A stretch of DNA of 64,000 bases from Spirodela intermedia. Its lineage: Eukaryota; Streptophyta; Magnoliopsida; Alismatales; Araceae. The position numbers and the translations under genes were made by a program. Where the stretch lies: positions 7,561,037 to 7,625,036 of the forward strand of contig LR746274.1 of assembly GCA_902729315.2 (NCBI GenBank), in the 5' to 3' direction. This document shows positions 35,501-49,070 of this stretch, one piece after another. Each line of letters begins with the position of its first letter. The first letter of the stretch is position 1. Below the pieces are notes generated by a model, which saw only the letters and a list, made by a program, of their open reading frames with translations, made no database searches and was not told the DNA's origin.

Positions 35501-37999
35501 ATTAACCAAGTGAATAGTTTAAAACTTTGTATTCTCCAGATATGAAATGTCTAAAAAAACTTGGGTTTTAGATATATATACAACATAATTTTTTAGTTGT
35601 CAGTATATCTTTACTCATGCCTTCAAAGCATGGTACTAAATAGTTAATAAATTTAATGCTGAAATCACCATTGGTTCATAGAATTCATGGAATATTGTGT
35701 GATTATTTTGAATTTGTAGAAAATGAAGATTATTGGAGTCAACTAGTGAAATATGATCTAGATTAGAATGGAGCTGAAAGTTGGATTTGGGTTGATTGTC
35801 CAAATACATGAGTAAGTTTCATAGCTTGGTCAACAATGATGAAGAAGAAAATATGCATTATAATTTTACTCAAATGGATATCTACATATTGATTAGAGTA
35901 AAATGAGCTATAAAAATATTTCCTCAATATTCTAAATGAAATAATTTTACTCTACTAGTAAATAAAATTTCACTCTTGATTGTGATCAACATTGTCTTAA
36001 ATCGTGTATCACAACTAATGATGGAGAGAAAATGAATTCTTGGGAATTGGAAATTATTGATATACATAATATAACATAATAAATTCAATCTCATTTAGTT
36101 ATGGGTGGGAATTTATTTTTTTTGTTTTTTTTTATTTTAAAAATCCAAAGCCAACTACTTTATGATAACTAAAACCTTCAGTCATGTTTTAATATAAAAT
36201 GTATTAAAATTATTGGTGGGTAATGCACAATGATTCTTTAATTTACTAAGATATTGACTAACATATACCACTAGATACTAAGTTTCTTTTTTCCTCTCCT
36301 CTTCTCTTCTCTCTATCTCTCTCTGAAATGAACGTCCAGCATTAATGGCTCTAGTTATGAAATGTCTCATTTTCATATGATTTAAATCATTAATCTTTCT
36401 ATATTTGGGATCAATCTATCTTGCCACCTCTTAGAATGTAAAACTCTTACGGTTTTATGGGTGATATTCCCTCATTGGTAGTATCATTTGAAGCCTATTG
36501 AAAGGTAATCATTGAACACAACTGTCTAATTGAATAACTCAATGGAAAAAAAAAATGGCAAATCTTTTGAAAGTGTGCAAAGAAGAATGTTCTTTCATGA
36601 ATGGGAAACATGGGTTTTATCATTGGTTTCACATGTTTTCTCAAGATATGTGATCACAAAATAAAAGATGTGCACAAGGAACCACTACTCATGTAGGTTT
36701 TGAGGAAAACCTTTGGATTAGCACTACTATTCATATAGCCTGTGGAACTTGCTTGCCAAAGAATGAGAGGTCCAAGTGCAACTCTCCAACTATTTTCCCA
36801 ATCCTCCCATGAACTAGGCTGTCAACAAACCTTTTAATAATATAATAACGATGGTGTCAATAGCTATTATTAGTATAAATGAGGAACAAACTAGGGCCCA
36901 CATGTCGCTATCATCTTCAACTATTTTATAAATTACATCAATATGAAGGATAATGTTATCTTTCACATTGTATAAGTAAAGAACATGTCCTATGTTCTAA
37001 TTCACACTTGGTAGGAAAACCCAATTATGGAACATTATGAGTAAAAATACATAAGTAAATCATCTAATATAGGATGTTAGATGAGATCCCATTCAAGGAT
37101 TGAGCATGGGCTTGAAATTCATGTCCAAAAAGGGAAAATAAATTGAATAATCATTTACAATAATCTGATTATTTGGATTGAGGCCTTGCCAAGGTTTGAT
37201 CCAAAAGGATGGGAGTCTGAGTCTAGGGAACACAACACAAGAGCTCCCATTCTTTACAAGGGCACAACCCAACCCTCTAGGACCCTCTCAATCTTGGCTC
37301 ATAAGAACTCCACCCTACCCATTAGAAGCCCACCTCTCCTAGTTTTTATGGGCACCAATGAGTATGAGGAGGAAATTTGTTGAGCCCATTAATTAATGAT
37401 GCACTATATTTTTTTTTTAAATTTTGCAGCTAGAAATTCGACTTTTGTATAATTTAAAAAAATAATTCTTCCCCTTCTAAAAAAATCACAATACTTTTTA
37501 ATGAAGCAATCGTCCTAATATTTGGTAATGGAAGCTCTTCCTTAGGCTACACGGAAGATCCTCTATCGTATGCCTTGAATGCATGATTGGCCCTTGTGGT
37601 GGGGACCACTAACGTGACGTACCTCTCTAAACGGGCGGCGTATTTTGGAAGGGCAATGACTAGTCATACGTATCGTCGTCAACAAGCCACGTAGGCAGGC
37701 GATGGGGGTTGCTTGCCGTCAAAAACCATACTTTTACACCTCGATTTCTCGTCGGTGTCCGTGCGGCAACGGTCTTCTCCGCCGTCCTTTCTTCCCCCCC
37801 GCCCTTATCCTCCGGCTCCTCGTCCCCGCAGCGGCCCGCGAGGAGAAAGCTCGCTCCTTGGCACCGGGTTGCGATCTGGGTCTCGGCCTTCCCGCCCTGC
37901 GCAGGGAGTTGGTATCTCCCGGTTTGTGGGGTGTGATTAAAGATTCAGATTGTTGTTCAATTAAGGAGGGTTTTGTTCGATTTAGGTGGGTAGGTGGGG
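32566..37999. other. Gene-free interval between mS33 and LCAT4
   Basis: 5.4 kb without a recognisable gene. ORFs at 33157-33393 and 34246-34440 (plus) and 35203-35394 (minus) lack domains. 34500-37100 is strongly AT-rich and looks like old repeat DNA, but no LTR, terminal repeat or polyprotein motif could be aligned. From about 37620 the GC content rises sharply into the LCAT4 leader. Confidence 0.45.
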
Positions 38000-40900
38000 A
38001 TGGCGGTGGTGCTGGAAGAGTTGATCAGGTCGATCGAGGTGTGGTTGGGGTTAGTGAAGAAGCAGAAGCCTCCGGTGAATCCGAAGCTCGATCCGGTGCT
38101 GCTGGTGCCGGGCATTGCGGGCACCGTGCTCCACGCAGTAGGAGAAGATGGCAAGGAGGAGAGAGTCTGGGTGCGGATTCTGGGCGCAGATCACGAGTTC
38201 CGAACCAAATTGTGGTCACGGTTTGACCCATCGACAGGTGAGAAAGAGTTGGATTCTCGTTGAGAAATCACCAAATTGGCTCCTTACTTCGTTCCTCTGT
38301 GCTTTTTAAATGCTAAAGAGGATTTGGCGTGCTGTGTCTATGGATGCTTGAAGTTCGTCAATATTGTTCCCATTTGGGCCCATTGATTATGTTTCTCTTC
38401 CTCGACTCGTAAACTTTCTCTCTATGCTCAGACAGAATGGAGAAGCAAAACCACAGTCTATCCGTCCTATTTCCTTTTCCTCTCTCCTTTTCATTTTCGG
38501 CGCCGTCACTTCGTTGACTTGCATCAGCTTCCTTCTTTGTTGAGTTGTGAGGTAGAGGTGAAGGATCTTTCGGGCATTCCATCTTTGTAAAATCACACCG
38601 AGCTTCCATCATGTGAGCTGGTAATTAGGACAGTCGATACATTAAACTTGTTCTAAGAATTCATTACTTGTTCTAAGCATGATCTCTCCAAGACTCACTG
38701 TGGCTCAACCTGATCGAGTCCCTAATAATGCCCATCCAATGTACAATAGAATAGAGCCTCATAATGCCCACATTTGTTTGGGCGGAGTAGATCCAAATTG
38801 ATGTTCATACCTTATCTATGTTGGTGTTTCAAGTCCGATATCAATTTTTCACAGGAACCTCATCAGCTTCTTCCAAACAACTCATTTTAATCCAAAATCA
38901 TCTAGCTCAGAAGTTAAGTGCTATTTCCTTTTCAGGTCTGGGGATTCTCATTAGTTATCCTCACTGGGTTCATTTGTTAGCAGGTTCCTAAGAAGTTGAC
39001 CTTCAAACTCTCAATGCCAAGTTAGAGACTTGTTGTTCAACTGTCCGATGAATGATCGTTGACCTTGCATTCACCTGTTAATGTAGAGCGTCCATCCTAC
39101 ATGTGTCGTTGGTAGACGTTATGGCATTGAATGTTTTCAGTTGTGTATCCCCCATATGCTTCCCTCTTTGTACGTTTGCGTATAATCCCTCTGTGCTCAT
39201 TACAGTCCCTCTTTCATCTCCCTCTCTTGGGCCTCTTTTTTTCTCTCTCATCACATCCCTCACTCTCTCCTCCTCCTGTCACAGTTCTCCTTGTTTATCG
39301 CTGTCTCTCTCTCATTCCTCTATCCTCCCTCTTCTTGTAGTTCCATATCTTTCTTTACCTCTACTGAAAGAAGCCTATGTATATTTTTCTTGATCTTCTT
39401 CCACTGAAAACAACTTTGTGGAAGAGAATCAATACAAAACGCATTAAAAACCTATTTTTTAAGACCTTTTCGTCTTTGATAACTAATGCTTCAAATGGGT
39501 AATCTTCCACATAGTCTCTCAACCGGTTCCAATATTTATGAACATTCTCTGTAACTGGGTGAGTCGATCTCCATTTTGTCAGTTTCCATTAAAGATTTTC
39601 CATGTACTTCTCGATCCCATCAATTTCAGGTGGAATTGGGACTTTCTCCTGGAAATCAGACCAGGGTCCCCTGATTCGAGCTGAAATATCACCAACATTC
39701 TGCTGCATGCGAGTACTAACCTAACCTTCTGAACACATGACCAATATAGATAACTTTGACTATGTTTCTGCCAGTGAGTACACTTCATATTGTTCCTTGT
39801 TCGAAGTGCTTGCTTCTTAAGAATGTTCATAAGGAAGATTGTCTTGCACTGCTTTTCTGATTCTTGTCACATCTTGTTGTCTGAAATCTGTAGCTTATTG
39901 GATTTAGCCTTTGGAGTGTACACCTCGAAATCTTTTGACCCTACAGATTTCGGATGTGCTCCCCAGAAAAGAATCGTAAGGGTTCACTGTTGACGATTCC
40001 AAGATCTCTTTTGGTCAACGGTGAGAGCCTCTCATCCTGTAAGAAATCCAAAAGGAATTCACCTGTACCAGGGATGTCTGTCATATCGTAAACATTTATC
40101 TTGCCCGTTTCTTTGAAACTGGGAATGAATGGAATCAAGGATAATAAATATTGCCTGTTGGATTAACAAAGATGAGGGAAAGACACTTTCTTCTTGCCTA
40201 TCTCCTGCAATAATCTTTGATACATTAATTGGTTTAAAAATTTTCAAAAATTGCAACTTCTTGCCGTCCAAGTTTCAAAAATAATCAACTTTTGTTTTAT
40301 GCTGATGAGCAGGTCAGACGTCATCATTGGATGAAAAAACACGAATATTTGTGCCTGAAGACAGATATGGGTTATCTGCAATTGATAACTTGGATCCTGA
40401 TGTGGTACATGACCTCTTTCTCCGCTGCAATTAATTAAAGAAGCTAAGTTTAAGAGGCATCATTTAAGCTGGTGTAAATATTTTTCTGATGTGCCTGAAG
40501 ACAGATATGCTAGTTTCTGTGAAAATATTTTTGTACAAATGCTTAAGAGATTTCAAGCACTCTAGTTGCCAACTCTGCGATACAGTGTGTAATACTTCTT
40601 TTAATTTTTCATGATTAAACCAGCTTCTTTTAATTTTTCATGATTAAAGTCTTCTCTATCGTAAATTCTGATGATCCATGCTGTTAATTTACAAATACTC
40701 GATGTTATCTTACCACATTTGGCTTGATTATTGCCTGAAAAGTGTGGAGATTTTGTCTAGAGATTATTGATCGACCATGGGGCAAATCTGTGGAGTTGTT
40801 TGCAGCCACTTTGCTCCTTCCGAAGCTTTTATATAAAAAATACAAAGAATGGGGTTATCCTCAATAGCCATTTTTTAAAAAAAAGTTGGCCTTATTTTTT

Positions 40901-43900
40901 TTGACGAATTCAATATTTATGTTATATTCTTAGGCTGGTTATAAAACAATGCTTTTGAAATCAAATGATAACTGAATAAGCAAGTTGCGTACACTACAAG
41001 TGACACGAATTTTTATGGTGGTTCGATCAATTCTAGACCTACACTCTCTAGGCCTCTCCTTGACTTTTTCAACTGGTTTGACGAATTTTTATAATTTTTC
41101 AGACAATTGTAAACGTATCTGGCTTTGCAATAACGAGGTCTAGGTTAATTCAAATCCTTATCTAGAAGATGTTGTTGACCAGTAATGAGTTCACCTTTGA
41201 GATTTGTATTCAGCATTTTTACTTTGACGAGATGGACGTCATTCTATTGGAAGATACTAATTATATCCCGATTCAGTGATTTAAAAACAACATTAAGGAT
41301 TCTATTTCTTTTCCATTTTTCTTCATTTGAATTCAAAATACTCTGATTGGTATCTCAGATTATTGGCTGCGATGCTGTTTGCTATTATCATGATATGATT
41401 GAGCAAATGCTCATGTGGGGCTTTGAAGAAGGCAAGACACTTTTCGGATTTGGATATGACTTTCGGCAGAGTAACAGGTATCTGTGCTTATATAATAGTT
41501 TGGTGATTTCTTACATTACTTATTTTGTTTATTATATACTGAATATTGGCATTCAAGGGTTAGTTTTCTTTTCCATTTAGTTTTTATTTAACGTTTTTCG
41601 ATTTCTCTTATTATTTGCATGGAACATCCGTAAATTCGTTGAGCTGAATAGAAAACTTTATAGGATTACTTTTCTTTTTCACTTAGGAATTGATAATCCT
41701 TAATGTGGTTGCCTTCCTTCAGGCTTGAGGAAACAATGAATAAGTTTTTGATGAAACTGGAGTCCGCATACACTGCCTCTGGTGGTAGAAAAGTACGCAT
41801 TATATCCCATTCTATGGGTGGAGTTCTGGTTAAGTGCTTCATGAGCCTGCACTCTGATGTAAGAATATTGGGTCCAAAACTCTGTTTTCTTTTTCTTTTC
41901 GTATTCGCTCATCAAAACTTTGAGTGATCTTGATTTTTCAACAGGTTTTCAAGAAATATGTTGATACTTGGATTGCAATTGCTGCACCTTTTCAAGGTGG
42001 GTATTGAGTTATATGGCATCATTCATCTGAAAGTGTATTCTTATCAACTGTTTTCTATAATGCTGCTTTATACCAAAGACTTTAGCATTTGACACCATAT
42101 ATGCATTTTTCATGACTTGATTTGGGGGAGGATATTGATAACACATTTTGATTATCATATAAAGCAACCATTTTCACTTATCTGTTCATTGTACTGCGAA
42201 TCTGTAGTAGTCTATCATGGTGATATTAATTTCAGTTAGATTCATGTGCATAATTTTCTTGACGTTTTCTTCTCCATGCAAATAAATTGGTCGCGATGTT
42301 GTGATGTGAAAAAAATATCTTGTGGATAATTAATTCACAACGAGAGAATAACTGCTTCAATGTGGTTGGATTCCGTCCATCTTTTTCACATTTAATGAGT
42401 GAACTATCAGTTTTATCTAACTTAGTTTTGAAGATCAGGCGCTTCATATTCTTACATTGTAAGTTCTTGGAATTCAAGATGTTTTTCTTCATGATTGAAA
42501 GAAAAAAAAAATCCAGAAAAATAGTTATCATCGTTGTTTGTTTGTTTTGTGTAAAACACTACAGTTTAAACACAAACGTCATGAAACAGCTGATCCAGAT
42601 TTAGGTATTTTCTAATAAATAATTCTATCAGGTGCACCAGGATACATCACAACAAGCCTTTTGAATGGGATGTCATTTGTGGACGGATGGGAGCAGAACT
42701 TCTTCATATCCAAGTGGAGCATGCATCAGTTGGTATGGGAATATGATTTTTCTTTCTCTACAAGTTCATGGACTCGTAGCTAACAGGAGAAAAGTACATC
42801 CTTTCCTTTTCCACCCGTCGCTCAAGAAAGCATAATATAGTGGAAAGCCAAACTGACGTAGTCCATTAAAACTAGATGCCTACAGGGAAGCCTCAGGAAC
42901 CTATCAGCTACATCATCCTTCCCTTTACTAGGTGACATTTTTGTGAATATGTAATTGATTCTCAAACGTCAACATGTAAGAAATAGAATGTATATATTTC
43001 CTGAACACTAATTCTCAGGTCATACCGGTTACCATTTTCCATTCTTTAATTTTCCCCTATTCATCTACCATTGAATGAATTCATTTATATCGGCGAAGTT
43101 CATGAGAATTTTGTTCAACCATCTGCAAATAATATTCAAGCACCCAGCATATAGCTTTGCTGTCAATGAAGATGTGATGCGTTACCCCCTCTGCTTTTCC
43201 ATAAAAGATCTAAGTAGCCTTTATTCATGCCTTTTCTTAGCTTTTCTCATCCTCTTGGGAATTTCTCGTGGATACTTGATTATGAACCTGATTGTTCACT
43301 GTGTTTGTTTTTGATTGCCCTTTTATATTTTCCTTGTGACTTGTGGTTCCTGAGTAGTCTAACTAGCGATGCCGTGTGCTTAAGGAAGAAGCACTCATCA
43401 AACTTTTCTTTTAGGAGATTCCTTCCCTGCTATCAGCTGATAATCCGGGTTTGATTTTTTTCTTAAAAAGTCAAATATTCCCTTCATGGAGACCATATAA
43501 TAATGAACTTCAAGAATGCTAATTGGACAATCTTATCAGTTTGTGTTCATGGAATTTCATCTCCCGCCAAAGTTGATATGTCATCGGATTCCACTAATTT
43601 TTTTTCTACTTACAATACTTATCCATCAAAAGTAACATCAACTTATAAAGTTTTATAATTCTCCCACCACTTTTTGATCCCCGCTTCTGATTATACGCAT
43701 TTATTTCTCCTGCAGATATTTTTCCTCTTATCAAGAAATTTCTTGGAAAGCCATTTTTATTGTTTATATTCCACAGAAAAGTATTCTGAAAAATGGGGAA
43801 AAATAATAGGTTGTTGAGAAGGTCCTGATGTGCAATGAAGTTATTTAGACCTTCCTAATAAGCTTCTGCTGTTCAATCATCAGGTGTTTAATTGAAGTTT

Positions 43901-46900
43901 TAGGCTAGTTTGCTCCGGTGCCATACTCTTCTAGGTCTACCCACTAGTTAACTCGTCCATCCTTTTTTCCATATGTTCAAACAACTCTTAGCTACTTCTT
44001 GAGGAATTTTATCTACAATCCTTCTGCAACTCCCTGTATCCGTAACAAATTTTTATTCCTTTCTTAAACATGATGTGGTTGAAAACGAGCAAATAGCCAT
44101 CAGATTAGGGGTGTAACAGTACAATCTTATACCTGCCAATCAATAGTAATCTCATATGAAATTCCTCTGGCCAAATAGAATTCATGAATTGCAACTCCGT
44201 AAAGAACAAAACTAGGGAACCAGGTGATCAAATCGTAAAGGAGGAGAATACGGGTGAAGCCAGATTGTCATGGTGATCTCCCTGGAGGCTTTCTCTTACT
44301 GTCTCAATTTAATCTCATCTATTGTCAGGGTGAACCCTCAGAAAAATTATAATTTGTGACCTGCATACGATTGTTATATAGTCCTCCGTATACGTCAGGT
44401 TCTTCAGGTGCTCTGTAGTCACTATTTTAGGGCTTCAGCTTCCATACCAACTTTGTGCTGTCTCTTTTCTCTTCAGTTTCCTCTTTCACATCCCAATGGA
44501 TTCTTGAACATGCAAGCAAGTTGATAAAAAAATACCACGAAGGTTAAAAGCTATTTATTGGTGAATCAGAAGCTTCAGGTAGTATAAAATCCCTGAAGTT
44601 TCTTGTTTCATTCCACTTGTTAGAGAAGATCAAATGGTCTAGGGATTGACTTGAGTCTTGGATGGCACATGGAGGTGTATAAGAATGATCAATTCAGCAC
44701 ATCAAAATGGGCTCCTTGGAGAAATGTGCCTGCTTTGCCTCTTTGACCCGCTGTGTTTCTGTTGCTCTAAACTCTACCACCTTCTTGTTCTTCTTGAGAA
44801 CAAGAAGAACTAGAAGAACCGTCTAGCTCAGGGGGGAAAACAGGTGAGAGAGTTCTCTCGGGATAAACTGCCATAGTGGTATATTTGTCTCTTCCGTTTT
44901 ATGCTTTTACTTGAGATACCTGTTCTCTATTCCCCTTCAGTACTTCCTCCATTGAATATCACTTTTATAGGATGATGATCGATGTCAGTGTGATTGCTGA
45001 TTGATATCTGGGCCTGTGGTGGAGCATTTGCTGTCCCGGTTTACTCTGTTTCAGTCCCATTTTTCCATGCCTTTATTTCCACTGTAGGATATCATTGGTT
45101 ACATCTTCGATGGTATCTTCACATGCCCATTCATTTATTTTTTTTACACTTATGTTTCTACTCTCTGGATTTAGTTACCTTCCTTTTTGTCATCAGTTCC
45201 TTAACAGTCTTTATGAAGATATCAGTATACTGTTTTCTTCATTTTGTTTGCGGTTGAAAGATAATTAGAGCAGAGAAGGTCTTTAATAAGAATTCGCCTC
45301 ACCGGACATTGTTGGTTGGTCTCACCTGCCATTGTTTTTCTTCTCTGTCCTTTCCTCTGCACAAATGTGTGGGGCCTTCACTTATTATCATACTGGCTTG
45401 TTTTAAAGCTTTATTTTTTATTCAATATCATTCGTCTGATTCTTACCTCAACCTGAACTACTGTTTTCCAGCTGATTGAATGCCCCTCTATTTATGAATT
45501 GATGCCATCCCTTGATTTCTCCTGGAAAGACCCCCCAGTTTTGCAAGTTTGGAGGGAGAAGAATGATTCGTCTGGTAATCTGAGTGCGTCACTAGACTCA
45601 CATGAACCAGTATCCGCAATATCTGTCATGAAAGAAGCTCTCTGTGATAACACGGTAAGCCTCCAGTTGGTTATTTTATATCATGTTGGTAAACTTTTCT
45701 CATTCTTATGTTCGTCAAAACTTATCATATTATTTATATTGTCTGATTATCCAACCTTTCTTCTAAATAAGAACTATCATTTCTAACCAGCTGTTAATTG
45801 GCGAAGTAGTGATGCTCCCTTTTTGAATGCACGGCATCCAAACCTAACGTGTTCCTTATGCTCTTTCTAGGTTGACTATAATGGCACCAAAATTCCTTTA
45901 CCCTTCAATTCCGATATCTTGCAATGGGCTAATAAGACTAGAGAAGTCCTGTCTCAAGCTAGAGTCCCTGATGGCGTTCGGTTCTATAATATATATGGCA
46001 TCAATTGTGAAACTCCTCATAGTGTCTGGTATGTTCTTCAAACTTGTTATATTATTTCTACCAGATAGCCATTGAGACTAATGAATCAGAAAGATGGTCC
46101 CTCGTATTGATCATACTGATGGTTTCATATGGAATATAAAATTTTTGCGGATGAAACATTCACTTACTTTGCCTGATGGTGATTTTCACATGGTTGATAT
46201 AACCGCTGCTGAATACGAATGAAACATTCATGGTTGATATATTCCATAGAATTGTCGCATGAGATGAGAAGAGTGGCATATATTGTCGCATGATTGTCTT
46301 CCTCTGATCTTGTTTGTTCCCTTTTTTGCAGTTATGGAAGTCAAGAATCACCTATTTCGGACCTTCGTCAGATATTGACTGCAGAGGTTTACTTTCATCC
46401 GCTAAATCCTTTCTCTCTATTATCAAAAATATATAACGCAAGTTTCCCTGCTCAGTCTGTTGTAAGCGAGGTGATAGTTGACTGTGACTTGAAACTTTGT
46501 GAGCAATTAGGGTTCACGATGTTAACGCTGGATTAAAATGTAACGTTGGCTCTACTTTGGCATGTCCCAGTTATTGAGAATAATGCTAGCCATAATGATT
46601 CTACTAGCCATGATTCTCACTGATGTAAACGTAACCCTGTTTGATTTGGAAACATCTATAAATTTGTCATAGATTTTATGATTAAAAAACTCTCCTGTGT
46701 TTACTAACGCATATAATGCAAAAATTCTAGCTGATTGAATGAAAACTCCATGTAGAGAGTATGCACTAGTCAATAGATATAATTAGGTAGGAAAACATTG
46801 ATTTATCAGAGAAAAAAAAATATCCCAACTTAGGTGGACCTTTCTGTTTGAAGATTTGAATTCGTTGTGCATGCACTGGAAGTTGACTTTCTCAGAGGAT

Positions 46901-48110
46901 AATGAGGTCACATACAACCAGAATCATTGCCTTCGTTATTTTAAATCCAGTGTCCACCTAGCTAGAAAATTAATCTTGGAATTCAAACTCTTCTGTGTTA
47001 CATGGTTTTTTAAAGATGTTGTAGCTTTTGTAATGATGCTTCCTGCTCACATGGTATCTATCAGGCTGATGAATGCTTATCTGACTGTGCATATTTATGC
47101 TGCTTTGTTCACTTTTCAGCCAAATTACATCTATCTTGACGGTGACGGGACGGTTCCCATGGAATCATCAAAGGTATTTTCTGCCATATGCTTACTTATT
47201 ACTGCGTTCTTTTCTTAATGGATTCCTCTATAAGTGATGGATAGCACTTCCGCTGGAATTTCGCAAACTTGGGTGTTTGCTGACTCATCTTTGGAGTTTT
47301 TACATTCATCTGATAAAAGCCCATGATGTTTTATGGGAGTAATTGGGATCGTTATAGTTTTTCAATTTATGGTTTTCAATTTTGGGCATAATGAATCATA
47401 ACCTGGTGATATGCTGTTTGTTCATCATCATTGTCATCAACCTTGTATCTTCCATTTTCCTCATGATCTTGGCGTCCTTGTGCTTCCAGTTCACTTGAAT
47501 TCTCATCATTCGAAGACAGATAGATGGAATCTTCTTTTTTTTCTCTTCTTCTGATCTGTGAGCTAGCCCGTTGTTACATAAGTGAATCTTTATAATAAGG
47601 CAACAACCTCTGCTCACTAAATATTCAAGCTTTCTTTGACTTGGTCATTGAGCAATCACCTCCAACAGTGGGCCTGAAATAACTTTTGATATTCTTGGAT
47701 ATCCATCTCTACAGGCAGATGGGCTCGATGCACTGGCAAGAGTTGGCGTCCCTGCCGACCACCGGGGCATAGTCTGCGACAGGCACGTGTTCCGCATACT
47801 CAAGCACTGGCTCAAGGCCGGAGAACCAGATCCCTTCTACAACCCACTCAATGACTATGTCATCCTACCTGTAATCCCTGAGAATGACCCAGAGACTGTC
47901 ACCGCCGCCGCCGCAGCTGCCATGAGGGAGGACTGGGAGATCGTCTCCTTCGACGAGAGTGATCGCTACTGCAGTGACTCTGCCCAACAGCCTGTTCTTG
48001 GTGGCAGCCTCTCCATCTCTGATGTGGAGGCCAGAGTTCTTGTTTACCCGGAAAGCAATGGGAAGTGTGTCGTGGAGATCAGGGCAGCAGGCATTACCTC
48101 CTGCGTCTGA
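38000..48110 (+). CDS. LCAT4: LCAT4-like phospholipase / lecithin:cholesterol acyltransferase-like protein
   Basis: The model has eleven exons: 38000-38237, 40313-40404, 41359-41477, 41723-41858, 41945-41996, 42632-42732, 45472-45654, 45871-46028, 46332-46386, 47120-47173 and 47715-48110. All phases agree and give 527 residues (Arabidopsis LCAT4 is about 535). Landmarks: PVLLVPGIAGTVLHAV near 33-48, ERVWVRILGADHEFRTK, EEGKTLFGFGYDFRQSNR before residue 150, and the lipase box ISHSMGG with nucleophile Ser180. APGYITTSLLNGMSF and WEQNFFISKWSMHQL follow. Probable acid Asp387 lies in DGDGTVP, and His412 in DHRGI. The C-terminal 90 residues are variable. Family members are phospholipases A acting on phosphatidylcholine and related lipids without needing a sterol acceptor. 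No signal peptide is visible, so a cytosolic or membrane-peripheral location is likely. Exon 1 is GC-rich and later exons are not. Intron 6 is the longest (2,739 bp). Confidence 0.95.
40491..40509 (+). repeat. 19-bp copy of LCAT4 exon 2 inside intron 2
   Basis: GTGCCTGAAGACAGATATG at 40491-40509 is identical to exon 2 at 40351-40369. It sits 87 bp past the exon's donor site, in the same orientation. The flanks do not match, so it is a micro-duplication or templated insertion, not a duplicated exon. Confidence 0.85.
40589..40648 (+). repeat. Short tandem duplication in LCAT4 intron 2
   Basis: CTTCTTTTAATTTTTCATGA followed by TTAAA occurs twice in immediate succession, with a ~31-bp period. 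Confidence 0.8.
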
Positions 48111-48220
48111 TGCATTCATTGATTGCTGCCATGTGTAGCTACGAGTCTAATTTAATGTGATAATGTATATTGTACCAGTAAGGTGTACATGTGTGTGGAA
48201 GGAACTGGTGGCGTTTGGCA

Positions 48221-48270
48221 GAGAAGAAGAAGAAGAAGAAGAAGAAGAAAAAGAAGAGGAAGAAGAAAAG
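48221..48270. repeat. GAA microsatellite in the LCAT4 3' UTR
   Basis: A run of AGA/GAA triplets with a few A and G interruptions, 110 bp after the LCAT4 stop. It lies before both AATAAA signals, so it should be transcribed. Confidence 0.8.
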
Positions 48271-48305
48271 AATGGTGTAGCTCAATGGGGTTGTGTACAT
48301 TTGTA

Positions 48306-48330
48306 AATAAAGGCCTTGCATCTAAATAAA
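48306..48330 (+). terminator. Polyadenylation signals of LCAT4
   Basis: Two AATAAA hexamers, at 48306-48311 and 48325-48330, stand about 200 bp after the LCAT4 stop codon. The CT microsatellite starts 16 bp after the second one, so cleavage probably occurs at or inside it. Confidence 0.5.
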
Positions 48331-48344
48331 GAAGGGCTGTGTTC

Positions 48345-48345
<1 letters not shown>

Positions 48346-48416
<71 letters not shown>
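48346..48416. repeat. Long CT microsatellite (about 35 units)
   Basis: 71 bp of uninterrupted TC/CT dinucleotides, the longest perfect microsatellite in the window. It yields Ser-Leu and Arg-Glu ORFs that are not genes. Confidence 0.95.
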
Positions 48417-48417
<1 letters not shown>

Positions 48418-48565
48418 AATTTATACAAATACATGGGCTGCTGCGGTACATATCAGAGCTATTGGAATATGTGTGGTTCAGCTTCAGGTCAATCTATACG
48501 ACGTGGTTGGGTTTTATAACCTTCGCTCTGTTTTGAAGCCGCCGGGTTTAGCTTCTCCTTGAGGT

Positions 48566-48820
48566 TCCCAGATTCAGCTGATCTTCTTCCATCTCCACCC
48601 CCGCATCTGGGTCGTAAGATTTTCTCATTTCCAGTGTTCTGAGATCTTCCCTGATTCAGCTGATCTTCTTCCATCTCCACCCCCGCATTTGGGTCTTAAG
48701 CTTTTTCTCATTTCCAGTGCTCTGAGATCTTGTCCATCCTCAGCTGATCTTCTTCCATCCCCATCACCGCTTTTGGGTCTGAGGATTTTTCTCACTTCCT
48801 GTGTTCTGAGACCTCCATTC
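48566..48820. repeat. Three ~83-bp tandem units between convergent genes
   Basis: Units are anchored by CAGCTGATCTTCTTCCATC at 48575, 48657 and 48741. Each continues with CACCxCCGCxTxTGGGTC, then a TTTTCTCAxTTCC segment, then GTGxTCTGAGA. Units 1 and 2 are closest; unit 3 is more diverged. It lies between the LCAT4 and CYSTM 3' ends. Confidence 0.85.
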
Positions 48821-49070
48821 TCACTGGTGTTCCAGAACGAGGAATGAAGAACAGCCCAGAAGAGAAGAACTCAAGACGAAGGCTGCCTGCCTTGTCGGTC
48901 ATTGCACCAGAACATATTGCTCTAATCGGAAATCTACTATATATTGATATAAACGCAAAATATTACAAGCAAGGGGATCCCTCAGGGCACTAAAGAGGAA
49001 GACAGTAGAGGACGAAGAATCCGGGGAGAGGAGTCGCAACCACCGCCGCAACGGCCGTCTGCCTCCGTCC

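Noticed and set aside
48316-48536. Ser-Leu-rich and Arg-Glu-rich ORFs over the CT runs (also near 2700, 32250, 49560, 50760 and 56900)
   Set aside because: Direct translations of dinucleotide repeats.
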